NCBI RefSeq assembly: GCF_001890765.1
Contig: NZ_KV878783.1
Coordinates: 2,565,840-2,629,839, forward strand
DNA: 64,000 bases
DNA from: Spirulina major PCC 6313
GTDB lineage: Bacteria; Cyanobacteriota; Cyanobacteriia; Cyanobacteriales; Spirulinaceae
Reading direction: 5' to 3'
Part shown: positions 38,129 through 46,916 of the stretch, piece after piece
Numbering within the stretch: the stretch's first letter is position 1
How the letters are laid out: each line of letters begins with the position of its first letter
Program-made: the position numbers and the translations under genes
The notes under the pieces: generated by a model
The model's input: only the letters and a program-made list of their open reading frames with translations
Told to the model about the DNA's origin: nothing
Database searches by the model: none

Positions 38129-40090
38129 CTAAATGACGCGATCGCTGCCACCATCGATGGGCACTTGGGCGGCGGTGGTGGCGGCGAACAGGGGGCCGCA
38201 CATGGCGATCGCCATCTCGGCAACAGTGGCGCTGGTTACCTCCACCTTGAGCACATTATTCGTTTTGTAGTCCTGAATCGACAGACCGTAATGGTCGGCG
38301 CGGGCTTGGAGCACCTCATCCGTCCAAATCCCCGTATCAAACACCCCGTTGGGATGCACGATATTAATCCGAATCTGATCGCCGCCCCATTCCAACGCCG
38401 CCACCCGGACGAGTTGCGTCAGGGCTGCTTTCGCCGCCGAATAGGCCGCCACCCCAGGGCCGGGGGCGGGGACATTTTTCGAGCCAATCACCACAACGCG
38501 ACCGCCTTGGGGGGCGAGTTTCAAAAAGGGATGGCATTCCCGCAACAGCATTAAATTTGCGTCCAAATTGACGTTCATCACCTTGCGCCATTGGGCCGTG
38601 TCGAGGGATGCGATCGCACAACTGGGCGGAAAAATCCCCGCATTGAGCACCACCAGATCCACGCCGCCAAACTGACGCACGGTTTTTTCCAGGGCTTGAG
38701 CGATCGCCCCTTCATCGGTCACATCACAGGTGATCCCGCAAAAATCCGCCCGGTCATGGAGCGATTCAATCGCTGGATTGAGATCCAACCCCACCACCGC
38801 CGCCCCCTGTTTGAGCAGTTCCGCCACGCAGGCCTTGCCAATCCCCGACGCGGCTCCCGTCACGATCGCCACTTCCCCGGTAAACTGCGGCGGTTTCCCC
38901 CCCTTCCGCAATTTCGCCTGTTCCAGATCCCAATATTCCACCGCAAAGATATCCGCCGCTGGGAGGGCTTGATATTGGCCCAACTTTGTCGCTGTACTGA
39001 TCACATCAATCGTGTGGTCGTAGATATCCGCGACAATATTCGCCGCTTTGACCGACTGCCCCACGGCACACAGCCCCAATTCAGGATCGAGTACCACGCG
39101 GGGCGCAGGGTCGAGCATCGTTAAATCAGCGTGGGCGTGGGTTTTAAAATACTCGGCATAGTGGGCAGCATAGGCAGCCACATTCCGGCCAATCAGGGGG
39201 AGGCGTTTGGTGCGGATGACGTGATCCGGTGTGGCGGGCCCCTGTTGGCTGATGGTCGTGATGTCGTCCCGTTGGGCAAAGGCGAGGGTTTTCGGGGTGC
39301 AATGGTTGCGGAGAATGACGGGGCATCCGGCAAAGCAAGACAATTCAGCGCGGAGTTGTGCGAGGTCGTGGCTGAGGGCGCGATCGGGGATCGAGGCGCT
39401 GGGAGTGGGGAGGGTGGCGTTTTGTTGGGTGATGTAGTCCTCGGCGAGGCTCACCAGATGGATCATCCGCTCGTAGGACTCCTGGGCCGTCGCCCCAAAG
39501 GAGAAAATGCCGTGATTCATCAACACCATGCCGATGGTGTGCGGGCCCGCTTCGGCTTGGAATTTGGCGGCACAGACACGGGCGAGATCAAACCCCGGCA
39601 TCACGTAGGGAATGATCACGACGCGATCGCCGTAAATCTCCGCAATCCGTTCCCACCCATTGGGCGTATTCGTAATCGTCACCACCCCATCCGCATGGGT
39701 ATGATCCACATATTTATAGGGCAACGTCGCATGGAGAATCGTTTCCACCGACGGCGAGGGGGCGCTGGCGTTGGTCATCTGGGTTTTTAATTCATTGACC
39801 ATCTGCGGGTCAGACAAACGCTCAAGCTCAGCCAGTTTCAACAAATGCGCCATGCGCACGGGAGCAAACCCCGCCGCTTCAATGGTGGCGAGATCCCAGC
39901 CGCTGCCTTTGACGTAGAGAATCTCTTCCGAGTCCCCCACCACATTGGTTTCCGTCACCTTCACTGAGGTATTCCCCCCGCCATGTAAAACGAGGCTGGG
40001 GTCTTGCCCCAACAGGCGCGAGGTATAGACCCGGAGGGCTAAATCAGTGGTGTATTGGGCGGCTTCGGCGGAGTTCCAGCGGCTTTGCAT
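38129..40090 (-). CDS. Class II aldolase / short-chain dehydrogenase fusion (RhaD-like)
   Basis: 653 residues from ATG 40090; a TTG at 40114 adds eight residues. The N-terminal half is a class II (fuculose/rhamnulose-type) aldolase with LHGGGNTSVK, zinc His residues in YVDHTHADGV and LMNHGIFSFG. The C-terminal half (about 410-653) is a short-chain dehydrogenase with GAASGIG and YSAAKAAL (Tyr-x3-Lys). Such fusions act on deoxy-sugar phosphates and the lactaldehyde they release. No other rhamnose or fucose genes adjoin it, so the substrate remains open. Confidence 0.9.
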   Translation of the reverse strand: MQSRWNSAEAAQYTTDLALRVYTSRLLGQDPSLVLHGGGNTSVKVTETNVVGDSEEILYVKGSGWDLATIEAAGFAPVRMAHLLKLAELERLSDPQMVNELKTQMTNASAPSPSVETILHATLPYKYVDHTHADGVVTITNTPNGWERIAEIYGDRVVIIPYVMPGFDLARVCAAKFQAEAGPHTIGMVLMNHGIFSFGATAQESYERMIHLVSLAEDYITQQNATLPTPSASIPDRALSHDLAQLRAELSCFAGCPVILRNHCTPKTLAFAQRDDITTISQQGPATPDHVIRTKRLPLIGRNVAAYAAHYAEYFKTHAHADLTMLDPAPRVVLDPELGLCAVGQSVKAANIVADIYDHTIDVISTATKLGQYQALPAADIFAVEYWDLEQAKLRKGGKPPQFTGEVAIVTGAASGIGKACVAELLKQGAAVVGLDLNPAIESLHDRADFCGITCDVTDEGAIAQALEKTVRQFGGVDLVVLNAGIFPPSCAIASLDTAQWRKVMNVNLDANLMLLRECHPFLKLAPQGGRVVVIGSKNVPAPGPGVAAYSAAKAALTQLVRVAALEWGGDQIRINIVHPNGVFDTGIWTDEVLQARADHYGLSIQDYKTNNVLKVEVTSATVAEMAIAMCGPLFAATTAAQVPIDGGSDRVI

Positions 40091-40232
40091 CGTCAGTTGG
40101 GGGGCAAGGAGCAATAGGTGAAATTGCCCCTCAGTGTATCAAAGAAGGTTACAATTACGCCGTGAATGCTTGACCAAACTATTTTTGAATCGCATATCAA
40201 GCCCCATTGGTCGTCTGCTTCCGGTGGCTGGT

Positions 40233-40439
40233 CTAAATCGTTTTCGGGGCAATCATATATTCAATGGCTTGTGGGTTATCAATACGCTTAGATGCTTGTA
40301 GGATTTCAATACCAACAACATTTTGACTAGAGTCAAGATCTAGGATGATTCCCGGTGTTTCTTCATCGCTTTCTTCAATATCCACATCTTTCAACGTAAT
40401 CCGAAGAACATCAACTTCGGAGTCATATTTGATTTTCAT
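40233..40439 (-). CDS. DUF2283 protein, antitoxin-like
   Basis: 68 residues from ATG 40439, picked because GGAGGA sits four bases upstream; a TTG start would overlap it. The strand-rich start MKIKYDSEVDVLRITL, ESDEETPGIILDLD and NVVGIEILQASKR are the DUF2283 signature. DUF2283 commonly follows DUF4258 and the pair is predicted to be a toxin-antitoxin module. Its start overlaps the upstream stop by four bases (ATGA), so translation is coupled. Confidence 0.85.
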   Translation of the reverse strand: MKIKYDSEVDVLRITLKDVDIEESDEETPGIILDLDSSQNVVGIEILQASKRIDNPQAIEYMIAPKTI

Positions 40440-40696
40440 GGGTTCCTCCAATATTTTTTAATTTGACTGGTTCGATAAAGGGTAATAACAACAGCCGGAT
40501 CAACAGTGGTATTGATGAAAACACGAAGCAAATACAACTTTCCAGTGCCAAAGTCTATTTTGGATTGATAAATTGTCACTTCCGAATCTTGTTGAATGAT
40601 TTGTTCTGGTTGTTCTAAAACAGCTTCAATGAAAGGAATGGGGATTTTTCTCTTCTTGGCTTCACCTAACGCATGAATTGAAAGTCGAAATTTCAT
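40436..40696 (-). CDS. DUF4258 protein, toxin-like
   Basis: 86 residues. The sequence follows the DUF4258 pattern (early HALGEAKKRKI, PEQIIQQD, then strands ending VVITLYRTSQIKKYW) and resembles RelE-fold small toxins. It precedes and overlaps DUF2283 by four bases. The pair lies directly downstream of the STAND gene on the same strand (12 bp from its stop) and may be transcribed with it. Confidence 0.82.
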   Translation of the reverse strand: MKFRLSIHALGEAKKRKIPIPFIEAVLEQPEQIIQQDSEVTIYQSKIDFGTGKLYLLRVFINTTVDPAVVITLYRTSQIKKYWRNP

Positions 40697-40708
40697 TGGT
40701 TACTGTTC

Positions 40709-43075
40709 TTATGTTTTTGGATGCACTGGCTCTGGATTTTTTTTATGGATATTCTGATTCATAGAATTTTGGACTCGTTCGATTTGTCTGGGGGCATCGA
40801 TTTTTTGCCAGAGGGTGATGGATTTCTTAAAGTATTCTTGGCTGTTGAGAACGTCGCCCATAGCTTGATAGGTCAAGGCAATTTGATAATAAGCTTCAGC
40901 AAGATCGCACTTAGCATCAATTCTTTTTAAAATATCGATAGATTCAGTGTGATAACTTAAAGCAGTTTTGAAATCAGATTGTGTATAAATTTCGCCTAAT
41001 CCCATTAAACCTTTCGCCTTGACCTGTAGATAACTTGTTTTATTTGCAAATGAAATAGCTGCACTATATTGCATTTTGGCATTATCAATCTTTCCAAGTT
41101 TATGGTAAATTTTTCCAGAAAAAATATGATGGTATCCAAAACTCCATGTCGATGAATATACATAAAGATTGTTTTGATTAGTGTCAAGGCGACTTCTCAG
41201 ATTTTCAAACAAATTGATTGATTTTTTAAGTAGTATCTCAGCTTGCTTTTTGTTATTGAGGGATGAATAACAGAAGGCCATAAAAGAACGATCTACAAAC
41301 CTATCTTCTGGAAACATATCTTCAAACCTTTTACAATCTAATCTCAAAAGCTCTATAGCCTCTTTGAATTCTAGCAACTCTACTTTGCATAATGCTTGGT
41401 TAAAAAAAGAAACACCATACAACCTATTTAATTCTTTATTTTGGCTTTCTTTATGTTGTTCATCAATGATTTGCTTTGCAATTTTTGCTGATTCTATGTG
41501 AGAAAGTAGTGAAGATTGAAGATTTCCCATCATCCAATATGTGTCTCCCAGAACATTATACATCTGTCCCAAAGAAAGGCTTGAGCTGACTTGATTTTTG
41601 ATCGCATTTATCACTTGTTTTATTTTCAAAAGCAAGCCTAATCGATAAAACGAACTACCCAATGACTCATCAAGGTCATAAATATGTCTTCTATTATTAG
41701 TAATTATATCGGCTGCACTATTAAAATCTTTTATATTTAAGCAATGATAATATGCTTCAAGTGCAGTGATTGCATCTTCTTCTGTATTGATTGACTCAAC
41801 ACTGTCTGTCCAAAATTTTGCTGCTAGTCGATTAGATGTTTTCCAATCCTCACTATTTCTTAATCGCTCAATCGCTTGCTCTTTAATTAGGGGATGTAAC
41901 CGATATTCACCATCAATATGATCCACTAAAGCCAGATTGCGTAACGTATCAATTGCCTTCTGTGCTTTATTCTGAGGAACCTCCCACAACAAACAAAATA
42001 ATCCCTCTCGTGGAACCGTTGGCACATCTTGATACCGAAAACATCCCATCCGACAAAGCAGATTATATGCATTAGGATTAACTTGCTTCAAGCGATCAAA
42101 TTGTTGAGTGATTAGATTTTCCATTGCTTGCTCAACAGCCAACCCATCGGAAGTTTGATGCTCCTCCCAATATTTTTTAATATTGCCTTGATAATTCTCT
42201 GCAATTCGCCCGCGCAAAACCTTCATCCCCAACGCATTGCCACGATAAGATTTGCGCATCTCCGCCAACACAGGAGAATCAATAGTTAACTTTTTCTGAC
42301 CAAAATAATCCCGCCACGCTTCCATATCTAAACATTCCAGCCGGTAAGGCTCAATATTGAGATTTTCATTTACTCGCTCCCGACTCGTGATCAGCGTAAA
42401 AGACTTTAACGACACATTGGATAAAACTCGTAATAACTCTACATATTCGCGATGTTCTGGAACTAACTGTCCCTTTCCATCAAGGGCCGGTTCCAAATTG
42501 TCCACCAAAATGCCAAACGCTTCTGACTGGAGTTTATGACGAAGGCGATCGCACAACACCGCAAAATCCCCCCGCGACTCCTCCCCCAAATCCTTTAACT
42601 TTGTCTCTAACAACCCAGCCGCAGAACCCACTGCCTGCCTTTCCTTCGCCACATCGAACCGCACCAACCGCCCCGGAAACCGTTCTGCTAAATATCGCTC
42701 CGCTAGCACTGTTTTTCCAACACCTCCATCCCCCTGTATCAAGACACAGTTTTTCCCCGCTTGGCGCAACTGGTCGAGATGAGTAATTGCATTTTTCCGA
42801 CCAATAAAATCGTCGTCCTGTTTGAATAGTTCTGGCTTGTATTGTTCAAACAGTTTAATTAATTCAGGACGTGCCGAACGCTTATCATCATCACCGTCAG
42901 ACTTTAGACCAAAATCAATACAAATGTTTCTGATGTGTACGTTTACTGTTGCACACTGAATATTTAAAGAATTAGCGACTTCTTGAGTGTTGCGATTTTT
43001 CAAAAATTCAAGCAAAACCCGCTTACGTTTTTCTGGTAGGCTCTGGAAAATTCGCTCGAAATTTTTTTTGTCCAT
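40709..43075 (-). CDS. STAND NTPase: HTH head, NB-ARC core, TPR tail
   Basis: 788 residues. Residues 1-60 form an HTH of the LuxR/sigma-region-4 kind (EKRKRVLLEFLKNRNTQEVA, SLNIQCATVNVHIRNIC). The NTPase has Walker A GDGGVGKTVLA (about 109-120), a Walker B-like GILVDNLE and a sensor TLITSRER. A winged-helix-like part and about ten TPR-like units complete the protein. STAND proteins are signal-triggered switches used in transcription control and phage defence; the DNA-binding head favours regulation. The DNA is AT-rich with few HIP1 sites compared with its neighbours, which suggests transfer. A phased repeat lies just upstream of the start. Confidence 0.88.
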   Translation of the reverse strand: MDKKNFERIFQSLPEKRKRVLLEFLKNRNTQEVANSLNIQCATVNVHIRNICIDFGLKSDGDDDKRSARPELIKLFEQYKPELFKQDDDFIGRKNAITHLDQLRQAGKNCVLIQGDGGVGKTVLAERYLAERFPGRLVRFDVAKERQAVGSAAGLLETKLKDLGEESRGDFAVLCDRLRHKLQSEAFGILVDNLEPALDGKGQLVPEHREYVELLRVLSNVSLKSFTLITSRERVNENLNIEPYRLECLDMEAWRDYFGQKKLTIDSPVLAEMRKSYRGNALGMKVLRGRIAENYQGNIKKYWEEHQTSDGLAVEQAMENLITQQFDRLKQVNPNAYNLLCRMGCFRYQDVPTVPREGLFCLLWEVPQNKAQKAIDTLRNLALVDHIDGEYRLHPLIKEQAIERLRNSEDWKTSNRLAAKFWTDSVESINTEEDAITALEAYYHCLNIKDFNSAADIITNNRRHIYDLDESLGSSFYRLGLLLKIKQVINAIKNQVSSSLSLGQMYNVLGDTYWMMGNLQSSLLSHIESAKIAKQIIDEQHKESQNKELNRLYGVSFFNQALCKVELLEFKEAIELLRLDCKRFEDMFPEDRFVDRSFMAFCYSSLNNKKQAEILLKKSINLFENLRSRLDTNQNNLYVYSSTWSFGYHHIFSGKIYHKLGKIDNAKMQYSAAISFANKTSYLQVKAKGLMGLGEIYTQSDFKTALSYHTESIDILKRIDAKCDLAEAYYQIALTYQAMGDVLNSQEYFKKSITLWQKIDAPRQIERVQNSMNQNIHKKNPEPVHPKT

Positions 43076-43091
43076 TTTTCACACCCGTCCA

Positions 43092-43143
43092 TGAATATTT
43101 AGCCAATGTTTATGGATGTTTAGCGAATATTTAGAAATATTCA
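43092..43143. promoter_or_regulatory. Helically phased TTTAG repeat (candidate operator)
   Basis: TTTAG or one-base variants begin at 43097, 43108 (TTTAT), 43118, 43129 and 43139 (TTCAG), with spacings of 11, 10, 11 and 10 bp, that is once per helical turn. GAATATTTAG is repeated exactly at 43092 and 43124. The array lies 17-68 bp upstream of the STAND start and about 90 bp upstream of the divergent 47-residue gene. Such phasing is what a protein or oligomer contacting one DNA face would need. The binder is unknown; the STAND HTH is the obvious candidate. Confidence 0.55.
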
Positions 43144-43229
43144 GAAAAAATCTTACGTTTGTGTATTTTCATCTTTAAGGTACGGACGCTTAACTGAAAG
43201 TAGTTCAACTCATTCAAGGAGAAACCATT

Positions 43230-43373
43230 ATGGCTTCTGAAAGCGTTTACACCGGAAAAAGCATCTATGGTGGCTACTACGCCAAAGACTCCAAAGGCAA
43301 TCTTGGCCGTGGCAAAAGCGAAAGCAACGCCATCAATGCCTTGAAGATGGCCCAGAACAAAAAACAGAAATAA
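43230..43373 (+). CDS. Small protein, 47 residues, unknown
   Basis: MASESVYTGKSIYGGYYAKD... ending AQNKKQK. AAGGAGA at 43216-43222 is a strong ribosome site eight bases before the ATG, and codon use is regular, so I accept it as a gene. It is rich in Gly, Tyr, Ser and Lys, has no Cys and no membrane segment, and ends in a basic tail; the second half could form a helix (ESNAINALKMAQ). I do not recognise it. It diverges from the STAND gene across the phased repeat, which makes it a possible target of that regulator. Confidence 0.65.
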   Translation: MASESVYTGKSIYGGYYAKDSKGNLGRGKSESNAINALKMAQNKKQK

Positions 43374-43510
43374 CACATTAGCACTGTGTTAAAGAGTCTA
43401 TCTGGCTCAACTTTCAGTATAAAACCGATGACTTCGTAATGCATCAACTTCAGGGAGTGGATTTGTCTACTCCGTTCCCTTCCTTACACCCTCACTTAGG
43501 ATGACGCACG

Positions 43511-43822
43511 ATGAAACTTCCCCAATCTCGTACCCATCAACCCAAGCCACCTCACTACGGTCTTATCTCCCTCCCGCCCCATACCCACCCCCAACGCCCC
43601 CTAACCTCTGCCCCTACTGATCACAATCGACGCATCCAAACTCCTGAACAACAACGGCGACACCAAATCCAACTGCAAACGATGAACACCCAAAAAGCTC
43701 ATCTGCGCGATCGCCTCTGTCAACGCCTCCAAAAAGCCTACGCCAATGGCGATCGCCCTCTGCTCCGGGCGTTGCGACAAGAATGGCAGGCACAATTCCC
43801 TGAAACTCCCTGTGCGTTCTAA
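43511..43822 (+). CDS. Hypothetical protein, 103 residues, basic
   Basis: The first 60 residues are Pro/His/Gln/Arg-rich and probably disordered. The C-terminal part (LRDRLCQRLQKAYANGDRPL, LRALRQEWQAQF) looks like two amphipathic helices and is the likelier conserved core. An AGGATG motif lies upstream of the ATG at a fair distance. It is first in a run of three small same-strand genes (gaps of 72 and 34 bp). No function is recognised. Confidence 0.55.
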   Translation: MKLPQSRTHQPKPPHYGLISLPPHTHPQRPLTSAPTDHNRRIQTPEQQRRHQIQLQTMNTQKAHLRDRLCQRLQKAYANGDRPLLRALRQEWQAQFPETPCAF

Positions 43823-43894
43823 GCCCTCAATGCGGGGAAAGCTCCGAGCCTTTCCCCAAACCATTCCCTCAAACTCTATGACCGAGGACAAACT

Positions 43895-44125
43895 ATGGTT
43901 GCCACTCCATTACCCCAAACCTACACCCTCTCCGCACTTCAAGACGATGCTCGCACGTTAGTTCAACAGGGCAAAGTGAGTCGGAACGAACCGATTTATA
44001 CGTTACTGGCTCATCTACCTGATCGTGAACATACCAGCTTTGAACGTGAGTTGGCTCTTCATGACTATTTGCTGCGCGATCGCATTGCCGATCTGATCCC
44101 TCAAGAACGTTGGCAAAACGACTAA
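43895..44125 (+). CDS. DUF4327-like small protein
   Basis: 76 residues. GAGGA at 43884-43888 is well placed for the ATG at 43895. The pattern SALQDDARTLVQQGKVSRNE, PIYTLLAHLP, ERELALHDYLLRDRIADLI and a WQND end resembles the small cyanobacterial DUF4327 family as I remember it, including the LLRDRI(A/G)DLI and W-x-N-D positions. Function is unknown. It sits in the small-gene run downstream of the STAND divergent region. Confidence 0.65.
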   Translation: MVATPLPQTYTLSALQDDARTLVQQGKVSRNEPIYTLLAHLPDREHTSFERELALHDYLLRDRIADLIPQERWQND

Positions 44126-44159
44126 ACCTCTCTAAATCCCTCATCCCCTGAAAATACTT

Positions 44160-44384
44160 ATGAATACCCGTTTCCTCGTCAATCAACCCCAGTTCTTCCC
44201 AACCCCGATTCCCGGTGTGATTACCGACACCGTCACCCTTGATCAAAAGGGCCGAATTCGCTTCCAAGGCTCTTTTTATCCTGCCCAACTCGCTGAGCAG
44301 AATATGAGTGATGAGCTTTCACCGGGCACGACGGTTCAAGTTCTCGGTCGGCTTGGGATTACTCTTCTCATCCGCCCGGTTTAG
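44160..44384 (+). CDS. Small NfeD-like OB-fold protein
   Basis: 74 residues. After 15 residues the sequence has the strand pattern of an NfeD C-terminal OB fold: GVITDTVTLDQKGRIRFQGS, then a short helical insert, GTTVQVLGRLGITLLIRPV. Stand-alone NfeD-type domains are common in cyanobacteria and no activity is known for them. It is the last of the small-gene run and is followed by a hairpin. No Shine-Dalgarno is evident, so it may depend on translation of the upstream gene. Confidence 0.65.
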   Translation: MNTRFLVNQPQFFPTPIPGVITDTVTLDQKGRIRFQGSFYPAQLAEQNMSDELSPGTTVQVLGRLGITLLIRPV

Positions 44385-44411
44385 GAGGAACCTCAGTTCA
44401 ACAATTCTAAA

Positions 44412-44439
44412 ATTCCCTCTACCAAAAGATAGAGGGAAT
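44412..44439 (+). terminator. Hairpin after small-gene run
   Basis: ATTCCCTCTA and TAGAGGGAAT form a perfect 10-bp stem with an 8-nt loop, 27 bp after the last stop. The following CTTAGGGTTTTA is only modestly T-rich, so it is a probable but not textbook terminator, which could serve glmM on the other strand as well. Confidence 0.6.
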
Positions 44440-44514
44440 CTTAGGGTTTTATGACCTATGGAATCGAGACATTTCAACCGCAACCTAACAGTAAGAGCAT
44501 ACCTTTTTCAACGC

Positions 44515-45975
44515 CTAACCGAGGTGGGTTTGGACGGATTGGACGAGGTATTGCGTCCAGTGTTCGACGGCATCGGCGTCGGCGGCTTCCACCATGACGC
44601 GGATCAGGGGTTCGGTGCCGGAGGCGCGGACGAGGACGCGGCCTTGCTCGCCAAAGGCGGCTTCGGCGCGGGCGATCGCAGCCTGTACCGGTTCGCAGTC
44701 TTGCCAATGTTGACGGCGATCGCGACAGTCCACGCGCACATTTTGCAACAGTTGCGGGTAGGTTTGGAAACTGTTGTCCCGGAGTGCCGCGAGGGATTGC
44801 CCCGACTCTTTCACCAAGGCGGAGAGGTGGAGCGCCGTTTGCAGACCATCGCCGGAAAAACTGTGGTGATGGCAGAGGATATGCCCGGACTGCTCACCGC
44901 CCAGGGCTGCCCCCGTGGCAAACATCGCCGCCTGGACGTTTTGATCGCCGACATCGGTGCGGTGGAATTGACCGCCGAGAGCTTGCCAAGCCCGTTCAAA
45001 CCCAAGATTGGCCATCACCGTCCCGATCAGCAAATGATCGGGCAATTGCTGCCGCTCCATCAGGTATTTACCCCAAAGGTAGAGGATATAATCCCCATCG
45101 ATGACGCGGCTGTGGGAGTCAATGGCCATGACGCGATCGGCATCGCCATCAAAGGCAAAACCGAGGTCGGCTTGGTGTTCTTGGATGGCGGCTTGGAGGG
45201 TTTGGAGATGGGTCGATCCACAGTTGACGTTGATGCGATCGCCATCGGGATGTTCATGGAGACAAATCACCTCCGCACCCATGGCGCGGAACACTTCGGG
45301 GGCTAACTGCACCGCAGCACCCCAGGCCAAATCAAGGATGACCTTTAACCCGCTGAGGTCAGAGGTGGGGAGCGATCGCTGCAACGCCTCGCAATAATCC
45401 TGGGCCAATGTCACGGTATGTTGATGCTTACCCCACTGCGTCCGCGTCACGGTGAGATCACTGCGACCCCGCAACGCCGTTTCAATTTGTTGGCTCGTGG
45501 CCTTCGTTAACTTTGTGCCGTTATGGTTAAAAAATTTAATGCCATTATCTTCGGGCGGGTTATGACTGGCGGAAATCATCACCCCCCCGATGGCCGCCGT
45601 GTGGCGCGTCAGGTGCGACACACAGGGCGTGGGACACAGCCCCACATTCCACACCTCTAAACCCGCCGTCGTCAGCCCCGAAGCCAGGGCCGTCGCCAAC
45701 ATATCACTAGAATTGCGCGAATCCTGGCCGATAATCACCGGGCCCACCTGCCCAGCTTGGGATTGTAAAATTCGGCCCGCCCAATAGCCCACTTCGAGGG
45801 CTAACGTGGCGCTCAATAATTCCCCGGCCTTGCCGCGAATCCCATCGGTGCCAAAGAGAGGCGTTTTCGGGAGACTGTCGAGTTGGGCTAAGGAGCCAAT
45901 GCCGTGAATGCTCGGCTTGGATGTTTTGCCCCTTGACCCTTGTGCGTCTTGGGAGCGAAGCGGTGATGTAACCAT
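44515..45975 (-). CDS. glmM: Phosphoglucosamine mutase
   Basis: 486 residues. After a 38-residue N-terminal extension typical of cyanobacteria comes [13 protein letters not shown]. The active-site serine loop is ISASHNP (Ser137), the metal loop FDGDADR, the sugar-binding loop GGEQSGH and the phosphate-binding loop [12 protein letters not shown]. It converts glucosamine-6-phosphate to glucosamine-1-phosphate for peptidoglycan and lipopolysaccharide synthesis. It is monocistronic. Confidence 0.95.
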   Translation of the reverse strand: MVTSPLRSQDAQGSRGKTSKPSIHGIGSLAQLDSLPKTPLFGTDGIRGKAGELLSATLALEVGYWAGRILQSQAGQVGPVIIGQDSRNSSDMLATALASGLTTAGLEVWNVGLCPTPCVSHLTRHTAAIGGVMISASHNPPEDNGIKFFNHNGTKLTKATSQQIETALRGRSDLTVTRTQWGKHQHTVTLAQDYCEALQRSLPTSDLSGLKVILDLAWGAAVQLAPEVFRAMGAEVICLHEHPDGDRINVNCGSTHLQTLQAAIQEHQADLGFAFDGDADRVMAIDSHSRVIDGDYILYLWGKYLMERQQLPDHLLIGTVMANLGFERAWQALGGQFHRTDVGDQNVQAAMFATGAALGGEQSGHILCHHHSFSGDGLQTALHLSALVKESGQSLAALRDNSFQTYPQLLQNVRVDCRDRRQHWQDCEPVQAAIARAEAAFGEQGRVLVRASGTEPLIRVMVEAADADAVEHWTQYLVQSVQTHLG

Positions 45976-46159
45976 AATTTAATTTTTCCTCACTCACACC
46001 AGAATGTTGATTGACCCGAAGTCAACCCTCTATAGTTGAAAACTTTATCCTAATTGCTGCTGTAATGATGTACAGGGGACACAACAGGACTTCAGCATGA
46101 TCGAATCGGGAGGATGGGAGGACGGTGCGATCGCCCCATCCCCACCATCATGCCCCTGA

Positions 46160-46438
46160 TTATAGAAGCGACTCCATTTCAGCCCAGCTTAACCCTTGGG
46201 CAAGGTAGCGGGGATGATCCGGATTGTAGGGACTAGCTACCCGATCGATCGTCTGAATCACTGCGGTTTCTGACAAGACGGGCACATCGGGATCAACCGC
46301 AGTCGGGCGCAGCAGCGAACTCGAAAATCCCTTAAAGATGAGAACAATATCCTCCTCTCCCTGATCCGTTGCCGTAACGATCAATACTTCTTCTGGATGC
46401 ACTTCTGTGTAAGACTCCAGACGCTTCACAATTGACAT
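46160..46438 (-). CDS. Conserved hypothetical protein, 92 residues (DUF7734-like)
   Basis: The sequence has strands around EEVLIVTATDQGEEDIVLIF and a conserved-looking GFSSSLLRPTAVDPDVPVL, IDRVASPYNPDHPRYLAQGL and a final SWAEMESLL. I recall near-identical small proteins throughout cyanobacteria and in plastid-related proteins, and believe they form DUF7734. No function is known. It diverges from the RHH antitoxin-like gene. Direct TTGCAA repeats (about 46481-46496) lie in the gap between the two. Confidence 0.7.
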   Translation of the reverse strand: MSIVKRLESYTEVHPEEVLIVTATDQGEEDIVLIFKGFSSSLLRPTAVDPDVPVLSETAVIQTIDRVASPYNPDHPRYLAQGLSWAEMESLL

Positions 46439-46569
46439 AAGCCCCTCAAAGGATAAAAATGCACTTCACACTGTAATGATTGCAACATTTTTGCAAACGA
46501 ACCATCCAGAGAGTCCCTAGAATTTTTGTACAATAGTAGAACCTGGTATCAAATAAAGTTATTAAAGCA

Positions 46570-46800
46570 ATGAACGATCCTGCCACCCAGTCCCCCCGCC
46601 TTGCCGACAAAGTTGAAGTTGCGATTCAACTGGACTCTGATCTTGTCGATCAACTCCATCATCTCAGCAGTGACCCCAGCCGGATTATTGAAACGGCGAT
46701 TAAGCAATGGCTACGGGGCGATCGCGAACAAGATGACGAACTATCCCGCACCTTCCGACGCAATCCCCCCGTCCCCCCCCGTGGCGAGTGGAACGACTAA
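46570..46800 (+). CDS. Ribbon-helix-helix antitoxin-like protein
   Basis: 76 residues. A strand VEVAIQLDSDLVDQL, a helix and SRIIETAIKQWLRGDRE fit the RHH/CcdA-type fold, with an acidic then proline-rich tail (RRNPPVPPRGEW) suited to toxin binding. No toxin gene follows within the 116 bp before the next gene, so it is an orphan or a plain regulator. The gap contains C-rich sequence only. Confidence 0.65.
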   Translation: MNDPATQSPRLADKVEVAIQLDSDLVDQLHHLSSDPSRIIETAIKQWLRGDREQDDELSRTFRRNPPVPPRGEWND

Positions 46801-46916
46801 TCCCCCCCCTCGATCCGGAATGCCGTCCAGACCCCATGGGCGGCAATTTCCGGGTCAGCAGAAGGTTTCCGAGTATGATGAGAATGTAAACTGCACTAAC
46901 ATTACGATTGTGTGCC

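Noticed and set aside
44458-45306. Plus-strand frame of 282 codons
   Set aside because: Antisense of glmM, a clear GC-rich shadow frame.
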